This document shows, piece by piece, positions 44,297 through 52,786 of a stretch of DNA of 64,000 bases. The notes under the pieces were generated by a model. The model made no database searches, was not told the origin of the DNA, and saw only the letters and a program-made list of their open reading frames with translations. A program made the translations under genes and the position numbers. Position 1 is the stretch's first letter. Every line of letters starts with the position of its first letter. The stretch comes from Leptolinea sp964404415 (GTDB lineage: Bacteria; Chloroflexota; Anaerolineae; Anaerolineales; Anaerolineaceae), in NCBI GenBank assembly GCA_964404415.1, contig CAYOKC010000001.1, forward strand, positions 1 through 64,000, written 5' to 3'.

Positions 44297-45195
44297 GGGT
44301 ACAGGTAAGGTTGAGCAGGTGGTTCAATTTCTGTAATGGAAGACGCATGTATCATCGGGATTTTGACGCCGTCAATTGTGATTTCATCCAGTGTGCCGTC
44401 AACTTTCACCCAGGTATCATTTTCAAATGTGCTGGCATCGTGTGAATCAATCACCATGCCAACCGCGAACGCATCGGCCACACAACAGGTGATGGTAAAG
44501 CGGCCAACCATGATTTTGTTACCTGTCAACCGGTCATCATGATAGACAAATCCAATCACCGACGCGGTTGACCCGATATGTTTTGAAGTGTCAGATTCGG
44601 AATCAAATAATGTCACCCAATCCAGAACAGTTCGGTCTGTAGGATCCGCTTTTAAAGTTACCGGTGACTTCTTCGCAAGCGAAGAAGACGAAGATAAGTT
44701 TATTCCCCGGGTAGACAAAGCGTCGACACTCAACGGTTTTGTGGGTACGAAAGCCAGGATAATGAGCGGTATGGCCACAAACACCAGGTTTCGCCAGGTT
44801 CCGGTTGATTTATTCAACGAGGCGGTTGAAATTGTATCAATATGGGCCAACCGGATGATCCCGGTTAGGAAGACCAAACCCCAAACGGAAGTATATACCG
44901 GTGTCGACATTCCCATTAGCGACGCGAAGAATGGAAGAAATGGAAGAAATAAAAATTGCCGGATTTTTTGAGAAGAATTTGAATCGTTTCCAGAAAAGCT
45001 CTCAAGTTTCTTCTCAATATCGAATGCTCCAATCCCGCTGATGACCAACAGGATCGCGATCCCGGTTATGGTAAGAGGGGCATAACGCATATTGATAAAA
45101 AAGGAAAGCTTTCCGTCGAGCAGCCTCTCTGTCAAAATGGCTGCCAGGCCGCTTGTGATCATGGATTGAAGGAATCGATACTTATATCTATTCAT
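44293..45195 (-). CDS. TIGR03943-family putative permease subunit (YcgQ-like)
   Basis: 300 residues. Four N-terminal spans with FFINMRYAPLTITGIAILL, then a soluble domain with VIGFVYHDD, FTITCCVADAFAVGMVI (Cys pair) and TWVKVDGTLDEI. This is the usual partner of the DUF318/YraQ-type permease, encoded directly upstream with 6 bases between. Together they form a membrane system whose cargo is not established; metal traffic has been suggested. Confidence 0.9.
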   Translation of the reverse strand: MNRYKYRFLQSMITSGLAAILTERLLDGKLSFFINMRYAPLTITGIAILLVISGIGAFDIEKKLESFSGNDSNSSQKIRQFLFLPFLPFFASLMGMSTPVYTSVWGLVFLTGIIRLAHIDTISTASLNKSTGTWRNLVFVAIPLIILAFVPTKPLSVDALSTRGINLSSSSSLAKKSPVTLKADPTDRTVLDWVTLFDSESDTSKHIGSTASVIGFVYHDDRLTGNKIMVGRFTITCCVADAFAVGMVIDSHDASTFENDTWVKVDGTLDEITIDGVKIPMIHASSITEIEPPAQPYLYP

Positions 45196-45201
45196 TCAGC
45201 C

Positions 45202-46239
45202 TCAAACCATGAAGATGTTCATGGATATTGTGATCAGGAAAATGATCAGCATCGGGATCAAAACAAGGTACAAAACGGGTCTGGGGCGAAGGATCCGCAG
45301 GAACAGGATAATACTCTTGATATCCACCATGGGTCCAAATGTCAGAAACGCCAGTATGGACCCCGTGCTGAATGTACCGGCAAAACCCAGGGCGACAAAA
45401 GCGTCAACCGTCGAACATATGGACAGAAGTATAGCCAGCCCGATCATCACCATCACTGATAGAACGGGGCCTTTACCAATTTCCAGTAGGATTTGCTGTG
45501 GAATGAAAGTTTGCATGGCAGCGGCGATCATCGCACCTATGATCAAGAACCGGCCAATCTCAAAGAACTCATCCAGTGTGACTTGAAAAACACCCACCAG
45601 TTTGTCTTTTGGAGACCGGTATGTTATCTGACAACACTGGCAGGCTGAATCATGATCGTGACCATGCTCATGGTCACTGGCATCCGGTGTGATCCAGGCT
45701 GTGGGTAACAGGATTTCCCAGGGGGTTTTCACTGTTGAAAAGACGATACCGGTGATTACCGCGGTAACCAGAGATATACCCAGCCGGAACAGCACAACCT
45801 GCCCCCAACCAAAAGCGGTAACCGTACTGGCAATCACAATCGGGTTGATCACCGGTGCTGCCAGTAAAAACGCGATCCCTGCCGGAATCGGAAGCCCTTT
45901 TCTGAACAATCTTCGAACCAGGGGCACAACACCACATTCACATACCGGAAAAAACAGGCCGAAGAAGCTTCCGGCAATCGCGCCCAGAACAGGTGAAGTT
46001 GGCATGATCTTCTGAATTTTTTCCCGGTCGAGAAACACTTCCACCAACCCGGAGGCGAGTGTGCCCAACAGTAAGAATGGCAATGCTTCTATGAATATCC
46101 CCAAAAATATCGTGGAGAACGTCAACCAGTAATTTGCGGTAACAGTCCAGTTGGAAAGCAATACCGCCCCGGTTACCATTGCAAGCCCGATCAATACGGG
46201 CTTCCAAACAGAATTATTTCTCTCGTTCACCAACTCCAT
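45202..46239 (-). CDS. Permease of the DUF318 (ArsP/YraQ-like) family
   Basis: 345 residues, eight to ten spans. FFGLFFPVCECGVVPLVRRL and AAPVINPIVIASTVTAFGW are the family signature; SICSTVDAFVALGF is the second. A cytoplasmic or periplasmic loop is rich in metal-binding residues: DHEHGHDHDSACQCC. ATG 46239 has GGAG 5 bases upstream. First gene of a three-gene operon with the TIGR03943 subunit and the beta-propeller. Related proteins export organoarsenicals, but substrate here is open; the His/Cys loop points to metal. Confidence 0.92.
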   Translation of the reverse strand: MELVNERNNSVWKPVLIGLAMVTGAVLLSNWTVTANYWLTFSTIFLGIFIEALPFLLLGTLASGLVEVFLDREKIQKIMPTSPVLGAIAGSFFGLFFPVCECGVVPLVRRLFRKGLPIPAGIAFLLAAPVINPIVIASTVTAFGWGQVVLFRLGISLVTAVITGIVFSTVKTPWEILLPTAWITPDASDHEHGHDHDSACQCCQITYRSPKDKLVGVFQVTLDEFFEIGRFLIIGAMIAAAMQTFIPQQILLEIGKGPVLSVMVMIGLAILLSICSTVDAFVALGFAGTFSTGSILAFLTFGPMVDIKSIILFLRILRPRPVLYLVLIPMLIIFLITISMNIFMV

Positions 46240-46315
46240 ACATGCTCCACTACATAACCCGATAATCATACCCTTAAAGACTAAAATTAAACTTCCAAAC
46301 GGTTAATAATTTAGT

Positions 46316-46362
46316 AAAAAAGAGCCGGAAACTGTCTATCTCGACAAAATCCGGCTCTTTTT
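46316..46362. terminator. Rho-independent terminator after the DUF2680-like gene
   Basis: Stem AAAAAGAGCCGGA (46316-46328/9) / TCCGGCTCTTTTT (46350-46362) with a 20-base loop. The A and T runs allow use on both strands; by position it ends the minus-strand gene at 46390. Confidence 0.85.
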
Positions 46363-46389
46363 CTGGGTTGCAAAATTAAAAAGTCCGCA

Positions 46390-46938
46390 TTATGAATTTG
46401 ATGTATCTCCATTGAACGGGCAATCATAATCATCCATTGCCCGCCCTCCCCAACCCCGGCCGAACATCATCCCACCACCACGCTGTTTCATCCAATCCGC
46501 CTGAGACTGTGTCAAGATTTTCTCTATGACTGCCTGGTCGAGGGTTTGGGAAAAAGCTTCCTCAACCAGTGTGTCAAGTTTTGTTGAGTCGATGCCCTTT
46601 GAAGATGCGATGGAAGTCAATGATTCGCCCTTGCTCAAGCCTTCCTCCAATTCAGAGACAGGAAGTCCCAATTTCTCGGCCAGAGAGGAGAACATCAGAT
46701 CGTGCAGTTTGCTCATCTCTCCGTTGGAGTACCGGTAATCATTCCGGTCGAAGCGGTCGCCCATCATACCGCCCCGGTATTCCCCTCTATTATCCATTAT
46801 CCCACCCCGCGCCCCCATCATGCCGTACCAGGGTGTTCCATAATCAGGGTTGGTAAAGCGGGCAAATGCGTAACCAGCAGCGCCGAATACGGCGAATAAA
46901 AATACAGCCACAACGGAACCAATAAAAATTTTCTTCAT
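46390..46938 (-). CDS. Secreted DUF2680-like protein rich in Met/Gly/Arg
   Basis: 182 residues. Signal peptide or anchor (about 4-27), a Gly/Met/Arg segment (YGMMGARGGIMDNRG, RGGMMGDRFDRND), then a helical domain with LAEKLGLPVSELEEGLSKGE, LTSIASSKGI and ILTQSQADWMKQRGG, resembling DUF2680 and Spy-like helices. The Met-rich part could bind copper, but that is inference. AAGGAG precedes ATG 46938. The permease operon follows after a terminator. Confidence 0.78.
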   Translation of the reverse strand: MKKIFIGSVVAVFLFAVFGAAGYAFARFTNPDYGTPWYGMMGARGGIMDNRGEYRGGMMGDRFDRNDYRYSNGEMSKLHDLMFSSLAEKLGLPVSELEEGLSKGESLTSIASSKGIDSTKLDTLVEEAFSQTLDQAVIEKILTQSQADWMKQRGGGMMFGRGWGGRAMDDYDCPFNGDTSNS

Positions 46939-47079
46939 TTTTTCTCCTTTTTTATTCCTTTCCAAAACAATACTTTTTAACTGTGAAGAATTTATGAAGA
47001 ACAGCCGAAAATAGAAATACCGGTCTCTGCCGGTCCAATCAGGATTTTAAGAAAACCGCCGGAAAATCAAGGAGGTCAA

Positions 47080-47124
47080 ATGCGTAAAAATTGGATAAAA
47101 TTATGGTACATAATTGATTCATAG
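47080..47124 (+). CDS. Possible 14-residue leader peptide
   Basis: AAGGAGG sits 5-9 bases before ATG 47080, a near-perfect ribosome binding site, followed by MRKNWIKLWYIIDS and TAG. It contains two Trp in 14 residues. It lies 22 bases before the 114-residue orphan gene. Whether it is translated is unproven; it could be a chance match. Confidence 0.3.
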   Translation: MRKNWIKLWYIIDS

Positions 47125-47146
47125 ATAGATCAAATGAGGTCGGGGT

Positions 47147-47491
47147 ATGGAAATCGAACGGATTTCCGGGGGAATTGAATATCGCCCTGAAGTAATGACA
47201 CTGGTTTTACCCGGAGACAGGGACTACCGGGTTCGCACAACCAGAGTAGGTTCAAATGTGCCTGTCTCCACCACGCAGACGGTCCGGTCGTCGGTGTCAA
47301 CTGGCGGTGCCGGGATTTCCATGATGAATTTCACCAGCCAGGGCTCAAGGTTTGACAGCCAGAACGCCATTGCCTATCTTCGCTACCTGGGGGACCTGGA
47401 AGCGGAGGGGGGCCAATCCAATTACACGATCATGGATATCCGCGACGAATATGTAGGCATGAAAGGCCGCGTCATCGATCTCTGGGTGTGA
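47147..47491 (+). CDS. Small protein of unknown family
   Basis: 114 residues, no signal peptide and no family I recognise. Visible features are LVLPGDRDYRVRTTRVGSN, a Ser/Thr/Gly-rich middle (STTQTVRSSVSTGGAGIS) and a C-terminal ISSUE-free amphipathic part NYTIMDIRDEYVGMKGRVID. GAGG lies before the ATG. It stands 105 bases before the ATP-grasp ligase gene on the same strand; a shared transcript is possible. Confidence 0.6.
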   Translation: MEIERISGGIEYRPEVMTLVLPGDRDYRVRTTRVGSNVPVSTTQTVRSSVSTGGAGISMMNFTSQGSRFDSQNAIAYLRYLGDLEAEGGQSNYTIMDIRDEYVGMKGRVIDLWV

Positions 47492-47596
47492 CCCCGCCTT
47501 TGGAGTGAACAACAATCTATTATTCTCGTTATTTCCATATCTTGTGGACGTGTTTTCATGTTTAATAAAAAGGTACAATGAATACCGGGAAATATA

Positions 47597-48709
47597 ATGT
47601 CAGATAACCAATTACCTGCGGAATTACATTCCAAAACTGATGTTAACCAAAAGTTGATCGGCATAATCTTCAGTGACGTGAAGCGGGAATACTTCCCAAC
47701 GGAAGCCCAGTACATCACAGAAAAAGATGCCGAAGATGACGCGCGTATCATCGGCCGTTATCTGCAGGATCTCGGATTCAATGTGGCCTATCACCCTGGA
47801 AATTCGCGGCTTCCTGCCTGGCTGCGTAAAACCAAACCGGACTTAATCCTCAACCTGGTTGACTCAGTCAAAGGCAAAGAAAGCCTTGCTTCCGCTATAC
47901 CGGGCGTCCTTGAATTGCTGGACATACCGTACACCGGGGCGGATATACTGGGCCTGTCACTGGACACCAACAAATTCGTTATCAAGAAGTTGTTGCAGCA
48001 GCATGGCGTTCCGGTGCCCAATTTTCAGCTTTTTCATACCCCTAAAGACTATATCGACCCCGCGCTGCGCTTTCCATTGATATCCAAATTGAATGCCATC
48101 CATGGATCGGTGGAGATCACAGCAGACGCCGTTTCCGAAAATGAGAAACAACTTCGCAAACGGTTGGGTTACCTGATCCGCACATATAAGGAACCGGTAC
48201 TGGTGGAAGAATTCATCAGCGGCCGGGAGATTACGGTCATTGTGTTACAGGAAAAAAAGAAGAGCGCCTTTCAGGCGGAAAAGATATTCAAAGATACCAG
48301 CAGAAAATATTTGTTCCTGACCTTTGAAGATCAATGGCTGACTGAAAAAGACGCGGCCTTCCATTATGTTAAGTATGAAGACCCTTTACTGAAAGAATAT
48401 GTGAAGAAGGCGTTTAACGTGACAAAAATGAGCGGCTACGCGAAGTTTGATATCCGCCTTGATCAGTCAGGCCGCTATTTCTTTATTGATACCAATTGCA
48501 ACCCGGCACTCGGTCCTGTTGAACAGGATGTGGCCCTGTCTGTCATTATGGATTTGCATGATATCGGGTTTCCCGAAGTGCTGCAGCGGTTGGTTACCAG
48601 CGCGTTCCGCGATGACCGGCAAAAGAAAAAAGGGGTGAATGGCAGAAAGAACGGGGGAAACGTTGAACCGGATGAAATGCCTGTAGTAAAAGTACAGCGC
48701 CCGGGATAG
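47597..48709 (+). CDS. ATP-grasp ligase related to D-alanine-D-alanine ligase
   Basis: 370 residues. The N-terminal part has LRKTKPDLILNLVDSVKGKE and GVLELLDIPYTGADILGLSL, as in D-Ala-D-Ala ligases. The ATP-grasp core has DTNKFVIKKLLQQHGVPVP, EPVLVEEFISGREITVIVL and KFDIRLDQSGRYFFIDTNCN with metal-binding Asp/Asn residues. The usual VNTxPG ending is DTNCNPALGP. The C-terminal 40 residues are basic and disordered. It joins two carboxylate/amine substrates with ATP; peptidoglycan D-Ala-D-Ala is one possibility, a specialised dipeptide another. Confidence 0.82.
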   Translation: MSDNQLPAELHSKTDVNQKLIGIIFSDVKREYFPTEAQYITEKDAEDDARIIGRYLQDLGFNVAYHPGNSRLPAWLRKTKPDLILNLVDSVKGKESLASAIPGVLELLDIPYTGADILGLSLDTNKFVIKKLLQQHGVPVPNFQLFHTPKDYIDPALRFPLISKLNAIHGSVEITADAVSENEKQLRKRLGYLIRTYKEPVLVEEFISGREITVIVLQEKKKSAFQAEKIFKDTSRKYLFLTFEDQWLTEKDAAFHYVKYEDPLLKEYVKKAFNVTKMSGYAKFDIRLDQSGRYFFIDTNCNPALGPVEQDVALSVIMDLHDIGFPEVLQRLVTSAFRDDRQKKKGVNGRKNGGNVEPDEMPVVKVQRPG

Positions 48710-48720
48710 TACGGGCGCTG
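48695..48720 (+). terminator. Hairpin overlapping the ATP-grasp ligase stop codon
   Basis: Stem CAGCGCCCG (48695-48703) / CGGGCGCTG (48712-48720); the TAG stop lies in the 8-base loop. It separates convergent genes; a T-run (CAGTTTT) follows a few bases later. Confidence 0.6.
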
Positions 48721-48736
48721 TGACCAGTTTTCAGGA

Positions 48737-49147
48737 TTACGCGGATTTCGGTCCGGTGTAAACCACTTCGAGCAGAAGCCTGTCCGGGGTTTCAAACATC
48801 ACCTGGTAGTAGGTGCTATCAGTCCCACTGAACTCCGGGCGGTGGCGGGGTGTTTCAAAGAGCGCCGGGATGCCGCGTTTTGCCAGGTATTCAACCATGG
48901 CGTCAACATCTTCCTGCTTCTTGACACCAATGCCTACATGGTTGACGCCTTTGCCGTCATAATCATTGGCATGGTCTTTCAACGGCGCGCCAAACCACAG
49001 GCTGCCGCCGTTTTCGTCACCCACACCCAACATATTGGGGTCATCATAGAGAACCGTCCAGTTTAAGAAGGCGAATAGATCTTTGTAGAATCCCAGGTTT
49101 TTGAGGTCTACCCAGGCGACGATGTGGCTGAAATTCGACTTTTCCAT
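48737..49147 (-). CDS. VOC-family (glyoxalase fold) protein
   Basis: 136 residues. FSHIVAWVDLKNLGFYKDLF starts the first repeat, GVNHVGIGVKKQEDVDAMVEY the second, and YYQVMFETPDRLLLEVVYTG the metal-ligand Glu strand. Substrate unknown. AAGGAG before the ATG and a good promoter at 49197-49225 mean it is transcribed alone. Confidence 0.9.
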   Translation of the reverse strand: MEKSNFSHIVAWVDLKNLGFYKDLFAFLNWTVLYDDPNMLGVGDENGGSLWFGAPLKDHANDYDGKGVNHVGIGVKKQEDVDAMVEYLAKRGIPALFETPRHRPEFSGTDSTYYQVMFETPDRLLLEVVYTGPKSA

Positions 49148-49196
49148 ACTTCTCCTTTATGAAACATATGTCCCGAATAAATGTTTTATACGCCAT

Positions 49197-49225
49197 ATAA
49201 TATATCAAATGTTCTATTGAGTCAA
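49197..49225 (-). promoter_or_regulatory. Predicted promoter of the VOC protein
   Basis: On the minus strand: TTGACT (49225-49220), 17-bp spacer, TATTAT (49202-49197), about 50 bases before the ATG. The rest of the 173-bp gap holds a weak hairpin near 49291-49304 that may end the next gene. Confidence 0.65.
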
Positions 49226-49320
49226 TGGTTGGTTTACTCGGGGCAGGGTGGAAAATTCGACGGGAAGTCAGTATTTCTTTAATTAAAAGTGTGCTCCGGG
49301 GCACCTTTCTACGATACCTT

Positions 49321-50340
49321 TTATTGGCTGGAATAAGCCTGTTTTAAAACCCGCAACGCCCGTAATGTGACCCATTCATTCGGCATTTTTTCTTTACCGT
49401 AATTGCCCCAGGTTTTGCTTCCATAACGGTATTCCAGCGGCCAGCAGCCGTTTTCGTTCTGTTTAGACAGAATTAATTCCAGAAGTGATGCCATGCGCGG
49501 ATCAGAGCCGTATCCGAGAGCCGTCAACACTTCGGTCACTTGCAGCAGGTCGGAGATGTAGTACACCGGGAACCCGAACAACCACCAGTCACGGCTGGGT
49601 TTGCCGGTAGTAGACGGCCACTCCGCCGTGACCGGGTCGATCCCGAGGAAGAAGTCAACTCCCTGTCGGATGGCATCTTTAACCACAGAAGACCGTTTTA
49701 CCTCCGGCACAAGGCTTAATGCCAGCATTATTTTGACGGCGCCCCAGGCGCAGGGTTGTTTATTGTTGGCGCCGCAGGCAAAATTCGGGCCGCATTTATA
49801 GGATGTAAACCGCTTTTCCGCCTTCTTTTGGGTAATAGGCGCGATTCCCTCACCGGTGACGGTAGCCGCCGCCCATTCCACTGCCAGATCAAGGCGCGGG
49901 TCAGTGCAGCCCAATTGCAGCAGGGCGCGGGTGAGGTTGCCCTGAAGGCAATCGATCGTGCCGCCCGGCGCGCCGTTGTAGCTCATCTGGCCGTGTGTGG
50001 CCATGGTATTGTCCAAAATATACTGGCAGGCGGTGCTGACGCGCGGGTCGTCTGCCATCTTCGCGCCCAGCTGCCCCACCAGAGTGACTGCCCACACGGT
50101 GGATTTGTATTTCGGGCCATACCCGGGGCCGGGTTTCACCCAGTACCCTTCGGGCTCCATATGCGAGAGAACCAGGCCGGTATTCCCGTTTGTCAGAGCT
50201 TCCTGCCGGGCAGCCCTGCGGCGCGTATCTTCGGCAGGCACATCGAGCAGGTCACCCAGAGCCATATCGCGGATCTCGGGCGCGGCGGAGTTCAGCAGCC
50301 AGTCAACCGGATTACCGTTCAATTTATCTTTCCAATCCAT
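49321..50340 (-). CDS. Alpha/alpha-toroid (terpene cyclase-like) protein
   Basis: 339 residues, all-helical. QMSYNGAPGGTIDCLQGN and NGCWPLEYRYGSKTWGN resemble the QW/toroid repeats of squalene cyclases and prenyltransferase beta subunits. A Cys cluster in FTSYKCGPNFACGANNKQPC could bind metal. Databases often mislabel this family as nitrogen fixation protein NifH, but no P-loop is present. GGGAGG precedes ATG 50340, preferred over 50358. Function unknown. Confidence 0.75.
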   Translation of the reverse strand: MDWKDKLNGNPVDWLLNSAAPEIRDMALGDLLDVPAEDTRRRAARQEALTNGNTGLVLSHMEPEGYWVKPGPGYGPKYKSTVWAVTLVGQLGAKMADDPRVSTACQYILDNTMATHGQMSYNGAPGGTIDCLQGNLTRALLQLGCTDPRLDLAVEWAAATVTGEGIAPITQKKAEKRFTSYKCGPNFACGANNKQPCAWGAVKIMLALSLVPEVKRSSVVKDAIRQGVDFFLGIDPVTAEWPSTTGKPSRDWWLFGFPVYYISDLLQVTEVLTALGYGSDPRMASLLELILSKQNENGCWPLEYRYGSKTWGNYGKEKMPNEWVTLRALRVLKQAYSSQ

Positions 50341-50584
50341 CCAATCCTCCCTCAACATAACCGCGAAGTTTTTATAGTAAATATATTCTACTTTGATACA
50401 GGCTCCCAGACAACCACCAAATTAATCAGAGATTGTTTTCAATCCAGTTTCAGAACAAACTGGAAAACCAACCGGCCCTACCTTATACGAAGTATGGGTA
50501 CAGGAGCAGGGTTTCGGGATAATTATGACGTTCATCTTTAACAAAACGCGAATTTATTTACAAAGAACACAGGATTGGATAAAA

Positions 50585-51118
50585 ATGCCCAGACAGGAAC
50601 GAAAAGGTTTGATCATCATTCATACAGGTGATGGAAAAGGAAAATCGACCGCCGCTTTTGGCATGGTGCTACGAGCCTGGGGACGGGGGATGAAAACCTG
50701 CGTGATCCAATTTATTAAGTCAGAAACAGCCGTATGGGGTGAAACCATGGCAGCCAGAAAGCTGGACCTGGAATGGATCACCACCGGTGACGGATTTACC
50801 TGGGAATCAAAAAACCTGGATGAAACGGCTGCCCGTGCCGTGCATGGGTGGGATATTGCCCGGGAAAAAATAGCCAGCGGCGATTATGACCTGATCGTTC
50901 TGGATGAGATGACCTATCCCTTCCACTACGGCTGGCTTAATGAAGATGACGTCACTGCATGGCTGGCGGCCAACAAACCGGAAAAGCTGCATCTGGTGAT
51001 CACCGGCCGGGACGCGCCGCAAAAGTTGATTGACATGGCGGATCTGGTTTCCGAGATGAAAGCAATTAAGCATCCTTTTGAAAAAGGGATCTATGCCCAA
51101 CCGGGTGTGGAATACTAG
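50585..51118 (+). CDS. cobO: Corrinoid adenosyltransferase (CobA/CobO/BtuR type)
   Basis: 177 residues. P-loop HTGDGKGKSTAAFGM, then TCVIQFIKSE, and DYDLIVLDEMTYPFHYGWL. It adenosylates cob(I)alamin or cob(I)yrinate a,c-diamide from ATP to make the coenzyme form. ATG 50585 matches the family's usual length; ATG 50525 would add 20 residues of untypical sequence. No cobalamin riboswitch is recognisable in the 244-bp upstream gap. Corrinoid chemistry suits the URO-D-like methyltransferase found earlier (inference). Confidence 0.93.
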   Translation: MPRQERKGLIIIHTGDGKGKSTAAFGMVLRAWGRGMKTCVIQFIKSETAVWGETMAARKLDLEWITTGDGFTWESKNLDETAARAVHGWDIAREKIASGDYDLIVLDEMTYPFHYGWLNEDDVTAWLAANKPEKLHLVITGRDAPQKLIDMADLVSEMKAIKHPFEKGIYAQPGVEY

Positions 51119-51179
51119 TACTTGACTTCTTCCGGCATCAGGCCTCATTTCAATGCGAATAAGGTAATCTGGCGAATTT

Positions 51180-51210
51180 ACTTGACTTAAGCAAGTATTT
51201 AATTGATAAT
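51180..51210 (+). promoter_or_regulatory. Promoter with palindromic operator before the MarR-GNAT gene
   Basis: -35 TTGACT (51182-51187), 17-bp spacer, -10 GATAAT (51205-51210). The palindrome ACTTG-7-CAAGT (51180-51184 / 51192-51196) overlaps the -35 hexamer, an ideal place for self-repression by the MarR domain encoded 24 bases after. Confidence 0.65.
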
Positions 51211-51233
51211 AGCAATATATTCCGGAGGTACAC

Positions 51234-52169
51234 ATGGAAGCAAATTCACCCATGGACTATATTGCCCGTATCCGTCATTTCAACCGGTTTTACACCCGTC
51301 TCATCGGGCTGATCACCGGCCATTATCTCGAATCTCCCTACTCTCTTACGGAAGCCAGAGTTTTGTATGAACTGGCCAATCAGACCGAACCAACCGCGAC
51401 AGCCGTCAACGCCGAACTGCGGCTTGACGCGGGTTACCTGAGCCGGATACTCAATGGCTTTTCCAAAGCCGGTCTGATCACCAAAACTCCCTCGCGTGAC
51501 GACGCCCGCGCCTCGATCCTCACTCTGACGGAAAATGGCCGCCAGGCCTATGAGGACCTGAACAGCCGATCACAGGCTGGCATCCAATCCTTACTTGAAC
51601 CGCTATCACCTAGTGACCAATCCCGAGTGGTGACTGCCATGGGCACCATCGAATCGCTGCTTAACGATTCCAAACCCGAGAAACCAGCCTCCACGCTATT
51701 TATCCGGCCGCCGGTTCCCGGTGACATGGGCTGGGTGGTCAAGCGCCATGCCGAATTGTACGCTCAGGAATACGGTTGGGATGAGAAATTTGAAGGGCTG
51801 GTAGCCGGGATCGTCTCTGATTTCGTCAAGAATTTTGACCCTACGCGCGAACGCTGCTGGATTGCCGAGCAGAACGGTGAGAATGTGGGATGCATCTTCC
51901 TGGTGAAACTGGATGAGCGAACCGCCAAACTGCGCATGCTGCTGGTTGACCCGAAGACCCGGGGTATGGGGCTGGGCGGCAAGCTGGTGAATGAATGTGT
52001 TCAACAGGCGCGCCGCTTCGGGTACAAAAAGATGGTGCTCTGGACGAACAACATTCTGCACTCCGCCATCCATCTTTATGAAAAAGCCGGTTTCCACAAA
52101 GTGAGTGAAGAGCCGGAACACGCCTACGGGCACGACCTGATCTTTGAGAACTGGGAAATGGACCTGTAA
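51234..52169 (+). CDS. MarR-family regulator fused to GNAT acetyltransferase
   Basis: 311 residues in two parts. Residues 1-145 are a MarR winged helix: SLTEARVLYELANQ, LDAGYLSRILNGFSKAGLI and RDDARASILTLTENGRQAYE (the wing). Residues 155-311 are a GNAT domain: LRMLLVDPKTRGMGLGGKLV and NILHSAIHLYEKAGFHKVSE. This fusion occurs in several bacteria; ligand or acetyl-CoA binding may alter DNA binding. A palindrome overlaps its own promoter, so autoregulation is likely. A strong terminator follows. Confidence 0.93.
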   Translation: MEANSPMDYIARIRHFNRFYTRLIGLITGHYLESPYSLTEARVLYELANQTEPTATAVNAELRLDAGYLSRILNGFSKAGLITKTPSRDDARASILTLTENGRQAYEDLNSRSQAGIQSLLEPLSPSDQSRVVTAMGTIESLLNDSKPEKPASTLFIRPPVPGDMGWVVKRHAELYAQEYGWDEKFEGLVAGIVSDFVKNFDPTRERCWIAEQNGENVGCIFLVKLDERTAKLRMLLVDPKTRGMGLGGKLVNECVQQARRFGYKKMVLWTNNILHSAIHLYEKAGFHKVSEEPEHAYGHDLIFENWEMDL

Positions 52170-52173
52170 ACCC

Positions 52174-52206
52174 GCATCCCCCCGCTCGATCCGGGCGGGG
52201 GGATGC
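52174..52206. terminator. Strong hairpin between the MarR-GNAT and TrmO genes
   Basis: Perfect 12-bp stem GCATCCCCCCGC (52174-52185) / GCGGGGGGATGC (52195-52206), loop of 9, then TTTAATC. Serves the convergent pair. Confidence 0.9.
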
Positions 52207-52219
52207 TTTAATCATCACA

Positions 52220-52708
52220 CTACTGTGCGTTGACAAATTCCGCGGCCCAGTCAAACGACCCGGAATCTTCGTAGTACTTCGGCCAGTGGGCGCTCCAGGC
52301 CGGGGTCTGCACGTCACGCACCCGGTCAGCGCACGGCTCGTAGGGCTTAATGTCAAGCACCGGTGTACCGTCTTCGGCATCGATCCACGCCATGATGATA
52401 CGGCCGTTAACTTCGTCCACATGGATCACCTGCGCCACGGATACGCAGATCGGGTTGGGGCGCATTGGAGAGCGGGTGGCAAAGATGCCCAACCGGTCGG
52501 GCGCTTTGGCGTACGGTTTTTCCACCACGGTATTCTTGCGGAATTCAGGTGTATCCAACAGATGACTCCACCACAATACATTGATGTGGCTGAAACCCTG
52601 CAGGCCGGTCAACGCGTCACGGTATTCGGGTTTAAGTTCCAGAACGAAGCCGTCCTGTCCAGACCGGATATAGCCAAGCGGAGAGACAACACAATCAGTT
52701 TGTGCCAT
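52220..52708 (-). CDS. trmO: tRNA t6A37 methyltransferase TrmO (TsaA/UPF0066 family)
   Basis: 162 residues. GFSHINVLWWSHLLDTPEFR, GIFATRSPMRPNPI and GTPVLDIKPYEPCADRV are the family hallmarks. TrmO uses S-adenosylmethionine to methylate N6-threonylcarbamoyl-adenosine in some tRNAs. This copy is short and lacks a C-terminal extension; the group also contains members of unproven substrate. It stands alone on the minus strand. Confidence 0.87.
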   Translation of the reverse strand: MAQTDCVVSPLGYIRSGQDGFVLELKPEYRDALTGLQGFSHINVLWWSHLLDTPEFRKNTVVEKPYAKAPDRLGIFATRSPMRPNPICVSVAQVIHVDEVNGRIIMAWIDAEDGTPVLDIKPYEPCADRVRDVQTPAWSAHWPKYYEDSGSFDWAAEFVNAQ

Positions 52709-52786
52709 TTGATTTTCCTTCTTTCTATTTAATTAGATTTATCAGCGGCCGCTGGTTTTACCGATTTATTTCACGCTACTCGATCT

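Noticed and set aside
50341..50584. Cobalamin riboswitch before the corrinoid adenosyltransferase
   Set aside because: No B12-box-like element or paired stem pattern could be found in the gap.
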